DNA of 64,000 bases from Cotesia glomerata (lineage: Eukaryota > Arthropoda > Insecta > Hymenoptera > Braconidae). The notes under the pieces were generated by a model. The model was not told where the DNA came from and did not search any database. It was given only the letters and a program-made list of their open reading frames with translations. Below, piece by piece: positions 1 to 11,100 of the stretch (position 1 is its first letter; every line of letters begins with the position of its first letter). Where the stretch lies: NCBI RefSeq assembly GCF_020080835.1, contig NC_058167.1, positions 13,167,403 through 13,231,402 of the forward strand, given 5' to 3'. Position numbers and translations under genes: made by a program.

Positions 1-3000
1 TCAGTACCACCGCCAATACCAGTACCTCCACCCAACTTCATCTACCCTCCACCGTCATTCAATGTACCGCCACCTCCAATAGTAAAACCTCCAGTTATAA
101 ATCCTCCAGCTCCAATAATGAGTACACCGCCTCCAGTAATGAATACCCCACCTCCAATAATAAACAACAGTAATTACTCCAATCAATACGCCAGCAATCC
201 TTATTACTCCGGATACCCAAACAACTACTCTTATTCCTACCAAAACTACCCTGAGCCAAGCCAAGGCTACTACACTGCCGAAGCGAGTACTAATCCTCAA
301 TGGAAGTCATATGACTCAACAGATTGTTGGCAATCCACTACCAGCAGTACCAACAATTGGAGTAACTCACCCGCCGACAGTACTTGGAAAAGCACGCCTA
401 AAAAAGACCGCTGGAGTAACTCTGAGCCTTTAAAAAAAAACTACCACCAAGAGAAAAAGACTGACCCGCAAATATCGGACAGAAAATCTGATTGGACTTC
501 CTCTAAGTCTCCGAATTACGTCAGTAGATCCACCAGTAAGGAGCACCGCGATCGCTACAACGATCGTGATGGTAAAGACAGGTACTCCAGCGAAGAAACT
601 GAAAGAAAATCGCGGAGAGACGACAGTCACAGCCGAAGCAGGAGTAAGGATGATTATTCAAGTTCCAGGTCAAGCAGAAGAAGGTCCAGGACTCCTGAGT
701 CTCCCCGAAGTGCTTCTCATTCTTCCAGAGCATTTAGAAAAAAGAAAACTGAACGCGAAATGCTCCTAGAAAAATATCGGCGCAATTATTGCGCGACTAG
801 TTACGACATTGAAAAAAAAATTGACGAACTAGGTCCCGAAGGGATTCTCGAGTGTGACAAAAAAGTTTGGACACGTGCAGCTCCCGCTGATTTATATTAC
901 ACTAGAGATGAAAACAACCCAAAGATCATGAGAGCTACCTCCAAGCTCAAAGAACTTACCGACGATTTTAAACGCTCGCTTTTGGACAGAGCTAATGCGG
1001 CCAGAGTCAAGCACTCGCCTTACGAGCCACCCCCTCGAAGAACCAAAGCAAGGCTCTGTAGACACAAATCTGAGGCTTGCAGTTCTTCAGACAGCGACAG
1101 CGATAGCTCAATAGATGATGATGACCGTACCATGGAGGAATTGATGGCCAAGAAACAGCACCCTCAGCGTCTGCATCCAGAGATGTGGTTCAATGATCCC
1201 GGAGAAATGAACGACGGTCCGCTGTGTAGATGCAGCGCTAAATCTCGCCGATCGGGAATTCGTCACGGAATTTACGCTGGTGAAGGATCTGTTTATAATT
1301 GTGACTTGGACAGTAATAACGCTGATAAATTGTATCACTACCGGATCACAATAAGCCCCCCTACAAATTTCTTAACCAAAACCCCGACTATTATCGAACA
1401 CGACGAGCATGAGTTTATTTTCGAAGGATTTTCAATGCTCTCCCACTTTCCGCTTGTAAAGCTACCTACCTGCAAGGTGATAAGATTTAATATCGAGTAT
1501 ACAATTTTGTACATTGAAGAAAAACTCCCGGAGAACTTTACAATAAATGAATTAAATTACTTCCAAGAGTATCTTTTTAAAGAAATTTTAGAGCTCGTAG
1601 ATTTCAATTTACATTCCGCGCAAAATTATACCGGGTGTGGTCAGTTCCATTTCATGCCCAGGTTCGTGCGAGATCTCCCTGATAAAGGACAAGAGATACT
1701 ATCGATGAACGAAGTCCTGAATTATTTAATAAAAAGCAGCACTCCTTTAATCGACGCGGAAGAATTAGACCGTCTTATAGCGATGCCTCAGTACGAGTGG
1801 CAAAATTATGCAGACTTAGTAAAAGGAATGGTGGTAACTTATCCCGGAAAGAAGCCTTGCAGTGTTAGAGTGGACCAATTAGATAGAACTCAAGGAGACC
1901 AGCCTCCTGGAATCACAGCTTACCCCGAGATAGTTCACTTCGGAATCCGACCACCTCAATTAAGCTACGCCGGGAACGCAGATTACCAAAAAGCCTGGCG
2001 AGACTACGTTAAATTCCGACATTTGCTGGCCAATATGCCCAAACCTTCTTTCGAGGACAAGAGAAAGTTAGAAGCGAAAGAAAATCGGCTCCAGGAGCTG
2101 CGAACTCAGAGCAAAATGAAGCGGGACGTGACTGTCGATGTAAGTTCCGAAGGGTTCTTCCGAACTGGGATAATGTGCGACATGGTTCAGCACGCGATGC
2201 TCATCCCCGTGCTGGTGTGCCACTTGAGGTTCCATAAATCCCTGGACAACCTTGAGGGAACTCTAAAGTACAAATTTAAGAACCGCTATTTATTGCAACT
2301 CGCTCTAACGCATCCCAGCTACCGCGAAAACTTCGGAACTAATCCCGATCATGCGCGTAACTCGCTAACCAATTGCGGAATTAGTCAGCCCGAGTACGGC
2401 GACCGGAGGATTCATTATATGAACACCAGAAAGCGTGGGATAAATACTTTAATAAATATTATGTCGAGATTCGGCGCTAGGAAAGAAACTGAGTCTTCAA
2501 TTGCGCACAATGAAAGACTTGAGTTTCTTGGAGACGCTGTTGTGGAGTTTCTAACCTCGATACACTTGTTCCATATGTTCCCTGATCTTGAAGAAGGAGG
2601 CTTGGCTACTTATCGAGCTGCTATTGTTCAGAATCAACACTTGGCTGTGCTAGCAAAGAAATTGAATTTAGAGCAGTACATGCTTTACGCTCACGGAAGC
2701 GATCTTTGTCATGATTTGGAACTAAGACACGCGATGGCTAATTGCTTTGAGGCGCTTATGGGGTCGCTGTTCCTCGATGGAGGAATTTATGTAGCCGACA
2801 GAGTTTTTGGAGAGACTTTATTTCAAAATGAACAAGATTTAGGAAACGTTTGGGTGAATTATCCGAAGCATCCGCTTCAAGAGCAGGAGCCTACTGGAGA
2901 TAGGCAGTGGATTCCGAGCTTTGAATTGTTGCAAAAGTTAACAAAATTTGAAAAATCTATCGGGATCGAATTTAAACATGTTAGATTGCTAGCCAGAGCT

Positions 3001-3795
3001 TTTACTGATAGGAGTATCGGGTACACTAATTTGACTCTCGGATCAAATCAGAGGCTTGAATTTTTAGGTGATACTGTTTTGCAATTAATTGTGTCAGAGT
3101 ATTTGTACAAATATTTCCCGGAGCATCATGAAGGACACTTGTCGTTGCTCCGTAGCTCGTTGGTTAATAATAAAACTCAAGCTGTTGTCTGCGATGATTT
3201 GGGAATGACGCAGTACGCGTTGTACGGGAATCCCAAAGCGGAATTGAAGACTAAAGATCGAGCTGATTTGTTGGAAGCGTTTCTTGGTGCGCTTTATGTT
3301 GATAAAGGCTTGGAGTTTTGTCATGTTTTTTGCAATGTCTGTTTCTTCCCTAGGTTACAGAATTTTATTATGAATCAAGACTGGAACGACCCGAAGAGTA
3401 AGCTTCAGCAGTGCTGCTTGACTTTGAGGACTATGGACGGTGGAGAGCCGGACATTCCGGTTTATAAAGTGATTGAGTGCAAGGGACCGACTAATACAAG
3501 GGTTTATACAGTCGCGGTTTATTTTCAAGGAAAGAGGCTGGCTAAAGCTTCAGGGCACAGTATTCAAGAAGCTGAGATGAACGCTGCTAAGGAAGCTCTG
3601 GAAAATTCTCAGGAATTATTTCCCCAGCTGGATCACCAGAAACGCGTTATTGCTAAGAGTATGAAGATGCAGCGCTGGCCTAAGTCTAGAGATAGAATTG
3701 CTGAGAAGTCGGACGATGAGGAGTATTCAGGGAGCCAAAGAAGGCGCGAGAGGAGGAGAAGGAAAAGTCGGGATGCTTCTGATGATAGTGAATAG
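1..3795 (+). CDS. drosha: Drosha, RNase III of the Microprocessor (5' partial)
   Basis: Nuclear class 2 RNase III that, with Pasha/DGCR8, cuts primary microRNAs at the hairpin base. The frame is open from base 1 (no stop, proline-rich), so the true start lies upstream; the first visible ATG is at 118. Counting codons from base 1: Pro/Tyr/Ser-rich segment (1-130), an RS-rich segment (about 150-240), a central conserved region with Cys/His pairs, RNase III domain a (signature NERLEFLGD at 837-845, distal Glu in NCFEAL near 914), RNase III domain b (NQRLEFLGD at 1016-1024, distal Glu in ADLLEAFLG near 1089), and a C-terminal double-stranded RNA-binding domain (about 1129-1205, beginning DPKSKLQQCC). 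Both catalytic centres look intact. The tail is basic and Arg-rich. About 1264 codons are visible, against about 1370 in the whole human protein. No intron interrupts the 3.8 kb. The stop is TAG at 3793-3795. Confidence 0.97.
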   Translation, partial: SVPPPIPVPPPNFIYPPPSFNVPPPPIVKPPVINPPAPIMSTPPPVMNTPPPIINNSNYSNQYASNPYYSGYPNNYSYSYQNYPEPSQGYYTAEASTNPQWKSYDSTDCWQSTTSSTNNWSNSPADSTWKSTPKKDRWSNSEPLKKNYHQEKKTDPQISDRKSDWTSSKSPNYVSRSTSKEHRDRYNDRDGKDRYSSEETERKSRRDDSHSRSRSKDDYSSSRSSRRRSRTPESPRSASHSSRAFRKKKTEREMLLEKYRRNYCATSYDIEKKIDELGPEGILECDKKVWTRAAPADLYYTRDENNPKIMRATSKLKELTDDFKRSLLDRANAARVKHSPYEPPPRRTKARLCRHKSEACSSSDSDSDSSIDDDDRTMEELMAKKQHPQRLHPEMWFNDPGEMNDGPLCRCSAKSRRSGIRHGIYAGEGSVYNCDLDSNNADKLYHYRITISPPTNFLTKTPTIIEHDEHEFIFEGFSMLSHFPLVKLPTCKVIRFNIEYTILYIEEKLPENFTINELNYFQEYLFKEILELVDFNLHSAQNYTGCGQFHFMPRFVRDLPDKGQEILSMNEVLNYLIKSSTPLIDAEELDRLIAMPQYEWQNYADLVKGMVVTYPGKKPCSVRVDQLDRTQGDQPPGITAYPEIVHFGIRPPQLSYAGNADYQKAWRDYVKFRHLLANMPKPSFEDKRKLEAKENRLQELRTQSKMKRDVTVDVSSEGFFRTGIMCDMVQHAMLIPVLVCHLRFHKSLDNLEGTLKYKFKNRYLLQLALTHPSYRENFGTNPDHARNSLTNCGISQPEYGDRRIHYMNTRKRGINTLINIMSRFGARKETESSIAHNERLEFLGDAVVEFLTSIHLFHMFPDLEEGGLATYRAAIVQNQHLAVLAKKLNLEQYMLYAHGSDLCHDLELRHAMANCFEALMGSLFLDGGIYVADRVFGETLFQNEQDLGNVWVNYPKHPLQEQEPTGDRQWIPSFELLQKLTKFEKSIGIEFKHVRLLARAFTDRSIGYTNLTLGSNQRLEFLGDTVLQLIVSEYLYKYFPEHHEGHLSLLRSSLVNNKTQAVVCDDLGMTQYALYGNPKAELKTKDRADLLEAFLGALYVDKGLEFCHVFCNVCFFPRLQNFIMNQDWNDPKSKLQQCCLTLRTMDGGEPDIPVYKVIECKGPTNTRVYTVAVYFQGKRLAKASGHSIQEAEMNAAKEALENSQELFPQLDHQKRVIAKSMKMQRWPKSRDRIAEKSDDEEYSGSQRRRERRRRKSRDASDDSE

Positions 3796-3871
3796 TGGAG
3801 ACTTAAATTAATAATATGAAACAATGTACATTTATTTTCTGTTATATTGATATAAATATAGATAATCTAAG
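3796..3871. promoter_or_regulatory. Convergent 3' ends of Drosha and TRUB2
   Basis: Only 76 bp separate the two stop codons. On the minus strand AATAAA at 3836-3831 sits 36 bases after the TRUB2 stop, so TRUB2 cleavage should fall close to the Drosha stop. On the plus strand there is only a variant TATAAA near 3852; the next AATAAA is at 4157, inside TRUB2 intron 3. Overlapping 3' ends are therefore likely. Confidence 0.6.
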
Positions 3872-6800
3872 TTAAATTTTTTGTTTATTTTCAAAATACT
3901 CCCGTAGAATTGCTTCTTGATTATCTTCGCAGTATAAGTACTTATTTTTGCTCAATATTCTGCGGATTATTAATAAGTTTCTCATTATATTCTCTATTGA
4001 CCAGTCTCTTTTCAGCAATCCTAAGTTTGTTGTGAATATTCCGAATTGATAGCACTGGATTTGACTACAAGTTGCATTGGTTCGTGACATTAAACCTAAG
4101 TTGTGGACGAGAGTTTTTAGAAACATGTCGTCTTCGTTGATACATACTATTTCTGAAATAAAAAAAATTGGTATTAAATATCAGAAGAATTTTTTACTTA
4201 TGTAATAATTATAATACTAAAGTTAGCCGACGTTTTAAATTTTTTTATTTATTAAAAGTCACTATGTGACTTCCGTGACTTCTGAACTGTAAATAAATGA
4301 AATTTTGCTTTATTAAATAATAAATTTTGTTAAATTCCACTGTATTTTCTTAACTATTGACGTTTTTAACGATATAAGCTCATCCCGATGATACACTCAT
4401 CAAGAGCTTTCATTTGAGTACCCACATGCATTTTGATATATTTTTTATATATACATAAACGGTAAAAGCCCCAATATATGATCATGTACCAGTATATGAT
4501 CACTCCATGTATTTGTATACCTATATTTGTGAATATAAATATACAAATACATGGAGTGATCATATACTGGTAATGATCATATATTGGTGCTTTTACCTTA
4601 TATAATATATATAAATATATGAAAAATTGATGTGGGTACTCAAATGAAAGGTCTTGATGAGTGTAACATCGGGATGAGCTTATATTTGTAAAAATGTCAA
4701 TATTTCAGAAGATACAAGGTAATTTCTTAATTATGTTAAATTACACTGTACTTTCTTAACTATTGAAATTTTTAAAGGTATAAGCTCATTTCGATGTTAC
4801 ACTTATCAAAAGCTTTCATTTGAGTACCCACATGCATTTTTGATATATTTTTCATATATACATATATATATATATAAGATATATAAATATATGAAAAAAT
4901 GATGTGGGTACTCAAATGAAAAGTCTCGATGAGTGTAACTCCAGGATGAGCTTATATCTTTAAAAATGTCAATAGTTCACGAGATACAAGGTCATTTCTA
5001 AATTATGTTAAATTGCACTGTACTTTCTTAACTATTGACATTTTTAAAGGTATAAGCTCATTCCGATGATACACTCATCAAGAGCTTTCATTTGAGTACC
5101 CACATGCATTTTGATATATTTTTCATATATTTATATATATAATATATATAAATATATGAAAAAATGATGTGGGTACTCAAATGAAAGGTCTTGATGAGTG
5201 TAACATCGGGATGCGTTTATAACTTTAAAAAAGTCAATAGTTCAAAAGATACAAGGTCATTTCTGAATTATGTATCTATAGATAGAGAATTTTCAAATGC
5301 AGCCTAAATACTTATCATATAAATACACTGGCCACAAAATTTTGTTTATTCTCTTCATAATATATATATTTTTTTAATTGCACTTATAGTTTTTTAAAAA
5401 TGAAATTTTTTTTTTATTTTGTTGCAATAATTTTTTCAACAAAAAAAAATTCTAAAAATTTTTAGATGTCGGCTAATTTAATTTTCATTAATAAATATAT
5501 TATAAAATATCTTACTACTTTTGTTAGGAATCAATTACTAACAAAAAAAATTAATTATCAACAATAATTATTTTCATTGTTCTAGTACTTGGAATAATAA
5601 ACTACTTTACTATCTTCTTAATCTTTTATGAATCATTTGTAATTATAGATGATTATTCTGTGTAAATTATTTGTTTTTTACCTAGAGTAAAATCTGGAGG
5701 ATCAAAAGCAATGCATTTTATACTATAGAGCATCGGAACTTTATTATCCGCTGGACGAATTGGACCTTGAACAGCTAAATCATAAGCCGCTTGTGACTGA
5801 ATATCTAGGCCGCATAATCTGTCGAATAATTAAATTATAAATAAATAACTATTATGACGATAAATATAATAATAAAAATTAAATTACTCACTCAAACATT
5901 TTTCTCTGATGGGATGATTGCATTGAAGCGCAAATCATATCAACGTGATGCCTTTTGATTTGCTTGAACGTAGATCTTTCAACAATTTTACCAGTTGTGA
6001 AATAATTATCAGTGGCTTGTCCTAAAATACCTTTTACTTTGTAAAACCTAGTAGAATTGGCTTTTCTCATTAGATGACAAATAAGAGCTCCTTTATTTAC
6101 TCCCCAAAGCTGGATTCCGGATGCTTCGTTTGACAAGTAATTCACATGGTGCATCTTCATTTCTGATGGCTGGTACCTGGGTCCAATGACTAATTCATGG
6201 TCAGCGTAACTAGGTTCTACTTTGATAGTCAACTCTTTGTTTGTCTCGCCTTCTATCCTGACAAATGGTTCCGGTTCTCTGACATCTAGTTGGTTTAAAT
6301 CTAAAATGAAAATTAATTTAGCAGATATTTAATAATTTTTTAATAAATAAATTATAGCAAAAAAAAATTTTTTTTAATATTGTAATGAAGAAATTTTAAA
6401 AAATTAAAAATGCATTTTTTTAAAACAAATTTTTTTGTCAAAAAAAAATTAAAAAATGGTCAAGACTGCTAACTTTAATCCGATTAATCTAAAATGAAAA
6501 TTAATTTAGTAAATATTTAGTAACTTAAAGAATTTTATTAACAATTAAATTATGGCAAACAAAAATTTAAAAAAAATTGACGTGAAAAAATTTTAAAAAA
6601 TTAAAAATGCATTTTTTTAAAAATAATTTTTCAAATCAAATTTGTTTGTTAAAAAAAATTGCAAAATGTTAAAAACTATTAACTTTTATGTTATAAATCT
6701 AAAATAAAAATTATTTCAACAGGTATTTAGTAATTTTAAGAATTTTTTTAAGAAATAAATTATGGCAAATAAAAATTAAAAAAAAATTAACATTTAGGAA

Positions 6801-7719
6801 TTTAAAAAAATTAAAAATGTATTTTTTTAAAAATAATTCTCCAAAATAAATTTTTTTATTAACAAAAAATTAAAAAATGGTCAAGGTTATTAATTTTTAT
6901 GTTATAAATCTAAAATAAAAATTAATTTAACAGATATTTAATAATTTTAACAATTTTTGTAATAAATAAATTATGGCAAATAATAATTTAAAAAAAATTG
7001 ACATGAAAAAATTTAAAAAAAATAAAAATGCATTTTTTTAAAAATAATTTTTCAAATCAAATTTGTTTGTTAAAAAAAATTGCAAAATGTTAAAAACTAT
7101 TAACTTTTATGTTATAAATCTAAAATAAAAATTATTTCAACTGTTATTTATTAATTTTAAGAAATAAATTATGGCAAATAAAAATTTAAAAAAAATTAAC
7201 ATTTAGGAATTTAAAAAAATTAAAAATGTATTTTTTTAAAAATAATTCTCCAAAATAAATTTTTTTATTAACAAAAAATTAAAAAATGGTCAAGGCTATT
7301 AATTTTTATGTTATAAATCTAAAATAAAAATTAATTTAGCAGATATTTAAAAATTTTAACAATTTTTGTAACAAATAAATTATGGCAAACAATAATTTAA
7401 AAACAAATTGACATGTGTAAATTTAAAAAAATTAAAAATGGATTTTTTCAAAAAAATTACAAAATTATCAAGACTGTTAATTTTAATTTGAAAAATTTAG
7501 AATGTTTTTATAATATATTTCATTTGAAGGTAAAAAATTTATTAAGAGAGAGAAAAACTAACCTGTACACAAATGTGCCTGCAACATTTCTCTTACTTTA
7601 AAAGTAGAAAACCCGGATGGTTTGTAAATTGCAAAAACACCGTTTAAACCTTTCCATATTTCTTCGGCGTTTGATGTGTACTTAGTTATAAATTTTAAAG
7701 GTTTTTTGACTAGCGACAT
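3872..7719 (-). CDS. TRUB2: TRUB2-like mitochondrial pseudouridine synthase, 4 exons, 327 aa
   Basis: TruB-family enzyme that in animals acts on mitochondrial 16S rRNA and mRNA. Exons, in coding order: 7719-7563, 6300-5892, 5818-5682, 4152-3872; the 984 coding bases join in frame. The ATG at 7719 (context ACAATGT) was chosen because the frame upstream offers only a GTG. The N-terminus has LNGVFAIYKPSG, the family's opening motif; later come FYKVKGILGQATD, SSHQ, GPIRP and a C-terminal LVHNLGL segment, in the same order as in human TRUB2 (331 aa). The motif that carries the catalytic Asp in human TRUB2 (HRLDAQASG) reads NYLSNEASG here, with Ser109 in place of the Asp. The other landmarks are well kept. 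The short native intron is 5891-5819 (73 bp). Intron 1 holds a tandem MITE array and intron 3 a MITE split by a Helitron. The gene converges on Drosha. Confidence 0.93.
4211..5495. mobile_element. TTAGCCGAC-type MITE split by a Helitron (TRUB2 intron 3)
   Basis: The left part starts AATACTAAAGTTAGCCGAC and the right part ends GATGTCGGCTAATTTAATT, the two ends of a roughly 190-bp family also seen intact at 12757-12947. The middle (about 4256-5366) is a reverse-oriented Helitron. The MITE was therefore in the intron first. Confidence 0.75.
4256..5366 (-). mobile_element. Non-autonomous Helitron, palindrome-array family, 3 units
   Basis: Minus-strand copy. Its 3' side keeps part of the hairpin (GTCACTATGTGAC) but has lost the terminal CTAG; its 5' side keeps the subterminal sequence down to GTGGCCAC and the AT-rich leader. 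It holds three palindromic units with arms built on GAGTACCCACAT (4418, 4817, 5092). The loop of the first unit carries a further nested palindrome (4466-4600). Confidence 0.75.
6299..7500. repeat. Tandem array of about 6 MITE-like units in TRUB2 intron 1
   Basis: Units begin with AATCTAAAAT(A/G)AAAATT at about 6299, 6486, 6696, 6907, 7117 and 7316, spacing 187-211 bp. Each contains AATTATGGCAAA and a poly-A/T-rich body related to the other TTAGCCGAC-type MITEs. Units 3 and 5 share variants, as do 4 and 6, so a two-unit block was probably duplicated. Confidence 0.7.
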
Positions 7720-8148
7720 TGTTTTCAAAATATAAACATGTGAGAATGACAATAAAACCACGGAGTGACTATTGACACCATCTAGCGCTATTTTAAAGTT
7801 TAAGTCAACACTTGAAAATTTTTTAGATTTTTTATAACAATTAAATTATTATAAAAAAATGTCATCTATAATATTAAAAGAAAAATTATAAGTGCGAATT
7901 TTTATGAAAAAATTTTTTTATCTAAATTGATTTGTTATAAAAATTTTAAAATTTATCAGATGAAGAAAAAAAATAATTCAAAGGTAATTTTTGTTAAATT
8001 AATAATCTTGATGGTAAGAAAAAATTTTTTTAAAATCAAAATTAAAATTTTTTTTTTTTTCTAACACAATTAAAATAATTGAAAGAATAAATATGGAAAA
8101 GAGAAAAAATAATAAAAGTCAACAATTGATCGTAAAATAATGTAGATA

Positions 8149-11100
8149 TTATTTCATCATTAAACTGTGTAACAGAGCAACTTTTTCATTAACAATAAAC
8201 CTTTGTACCAACTCATTAATTGAATCTACAGAGTCTCGAGCCGCTTGTCTTCTCATCGCTTGTCTGATTTCTTCACGAACGCCTTTGTCAGCACCTCTAG
8301 TGGTAATTCTCCTATTTTGCAGTACTTCTGACCCAATCGCAATGTCCAAAGAAATTCCACCACCGTGTTCTGTCCACAAATACGTCAATTCTTCCAGGAT
8401 ATCAATGTTTATAATATAATCCAGGAAGAGTGGATACTGAAAAGCTTTGTTAGCATGTATTCGATCGGTAATAATTCCCAAGAAATTAGACTCTTGAGGC
8501 CAGTCCACTTGCATGAGAACCAAAGCGTTTCCTATCGCCCAGTCTCCAGTGTCTCCTACTACTGACAGTTTATGCTGCAAGTATTGTAAAAATTAATAAT
8601 CACAATCGAGATTAAAAGTCAAGTATTTAATCATCAAATTTTAAGTTACCTTAATACCAGCTAATAGTAATTTCGAGCAATACTGAAGAATCGGTAATTC
8701 TGCTAGCGGTAAATAGTGCAAGTGTCTTAAACTTGGGATGGCCAATTTGTTAGACACTTTACCTCGAATTTGAGGCAACGAGCTTGCTATCATCACAATG
8801 TAGTCCAACATAGCCTGTTAGAATTAAATTATCAATTAATTATTATGAAAACTAAATTTTGAAAAATTTTATTCTCATTATTTTTTAATAATAATTAAGA
8901 AATGATCTTTTATCTTATGAAATATTGACATTTTTAAAGATATAAGCTCATCCCGATGTTACATTCATCGAGACCTTTCATTTGAATACCCACATCAATT
9001 TTTCATATATTTTATATATTTATATATATTACATATATGTATATATGAAAAATATATCAAAGATGCATGTGGGTACTCAAATGAAAGCTCTTAATGAGTG
9101 TAACATCGGGATGAGTTTATATCTTTAAAAATGTCAATAGTTAAGAAAGTGCAGTGCAATTTAACATAATTAAGAAATCTTGTATCTTGTGAAATATCGA
9201 CATTTTTAAAGATATAAGCTCATCCCGATGTTAGACTCATAGAGACCTTTCATTTGAGTACCCACATCATTTTTTCATATATTTTATATATTTATATATA
9301 TTATATATATAAATATATGAAAAATATATCAAAATGCATGTGGGTACTCTAATGAAAGCTCTTGATGAGTGTAACATCGGGATGAGTTTATATCTTTAAA
9401 AATTGCAATAGTTAAGAAAGTACAGTGCAATTTAACGTAATTAAGAAATTACCTTGTATCTTGTGAACTATTGACATTCTTATAAATATAAGCTCATCCC
9501 GATGTTACACTCATCAAGACCTTTCATTTGAGTACCCACATGCATTTTGATATATATATATAAATATATGAAAAAATGATGTGGGTACTCAAATGAAAGG
9601 TCTCGATGATTGTAATATCGGGATGAGCTTATATCTTTAAAAATGTCAATAGTTTACAAGATACAAGGTCATTTCTTAATTATTATTAAAAAGCAATAAG
9701 AAAAATAAAATTTTAGAAAATATTTTTACTACGGTCTATCGTTAATAGATAAATAGAATAAATATCGTACCCCGTAATCTTTGATACAACAATAAGTGCT
9801 GGCTAAGCGTAAATGTACAGCAAGAGTTCCACTGGTATCTTGCGGTAACCTTGCTAGCAATTCGTGATGCAAGCCCTTATACACAGCAACGTCTGTTAGA
9901 AAAGGATTTATCCAAGTTTCAAGATGCATTTGTTGACTGAGCTTCGTTATTTCTCTTTGCATGTACTCAGTACTGTGTAAAATATCCCACAGCATTACTG
10001 CTGAGGTTAATCCTTGCCCGTCGTACTCTCCATCGCTAGTCAGAACTATTCCTGGTCCCTCTTCTCTCTTACGTTTTTTCATCTTTGTTTCTGCGAAAAA
10101 AAAAATGTAATCAATAAATTAGTTAAAAAAAAAAAAAAAAAAAAAAAAAATAATAAATTAGTTTTAAAAATTGAAAAAGTACCCGAAGAAGGGAATGGTT
10201 CAGCAAAAGCTTCGATGAGACAATAAGGCACGTCGTCATTTTTAATTTTACTATAATGTCCACTTAAAATCCTAATTAATACAACAACTGTACATATCGA
10301 CAATTGTTTTATTGTTGGTTCGTCGTTTAAAACGTTAGTGTGTGTTTTTATGTACTGCTGAATTCTTTCGCAGTACAATTCTTGGTTCCAAGACGTTGCG
10401 AAGAGATTGCCCAACTCCCAGCCTAGTTTTGCGCCCATCACTTCCATCACCTGGAACAGTCTGTCCCAAGGCTGTTGGATCTGCGAGTCCAGCGGCTGCT
10501 GGATGTAAGCTAGATAGAATTCTATTGCTTTGCAGAGCAATCGCAAACTCAACCGCGGGCTTAATTCAACAGGCGCTCCTCCCAACAGTGGCAATGCATC
10601 GCAAGTTAGTAGACGTCGAAATCCATTCACTGCTTGTCCTGGGTGGCTGTGTTTTTCTGCCGTCAGTAATGTCTCGACCAGTCTTGGCTAAAAAAATAAC
10701 ATCATGACAAAAATACAAATGTTAATTTAAAAATAATAAAAATGTTAATGTAAAAAAAATATCATGACAAAAATAAGAGATAGGGTCGAAGTACCGTTTA
10801 CGGCCACTGTACCATTTACGGTCATTTATTGTTCAAATAAACGATAGAAATGAATTTATATTAATAAACCATTACAAACTCAATTTGTTTTAATATAAAT
10901 TTTTTAAAATTCAACAAAAATATGGTTATAATATTATAATCTATACTAATATATTGATCAGCCTATTGTAACCAGTACATCAATAAACATCTTAAGTCTC
11001 AATATAAACAGTTATTTAGCCCATCTAGCCCAATTTGAAGCTCTTGAATGAAGCTGCAATTAAACTTATGACTGATGGGAAGCAGTAGCTGATTGGGCTA

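Noticed and set aside
7720..7761. Longer TRUB2 N-terminus starting at 7761
   Set aside because: The codon there is GTG; the first ATG in frame is at 7719 with a good context and matches the expected length.
8893..9685. Regularly spaced repeats that could suggest a CRISPR array
   Set aside because: The repeats are about 266-bp palindromic units with similar spacers in a eukaryotic intron, not short identical repeats with unique spacers, and there are no cas genes.
10118..10226. Lysine-run open frame at the INTS10 exon 4/5 boundary
   Set aside because: Produced by a poly-A tract in a 92-bp intron and the antisense of exon 4.
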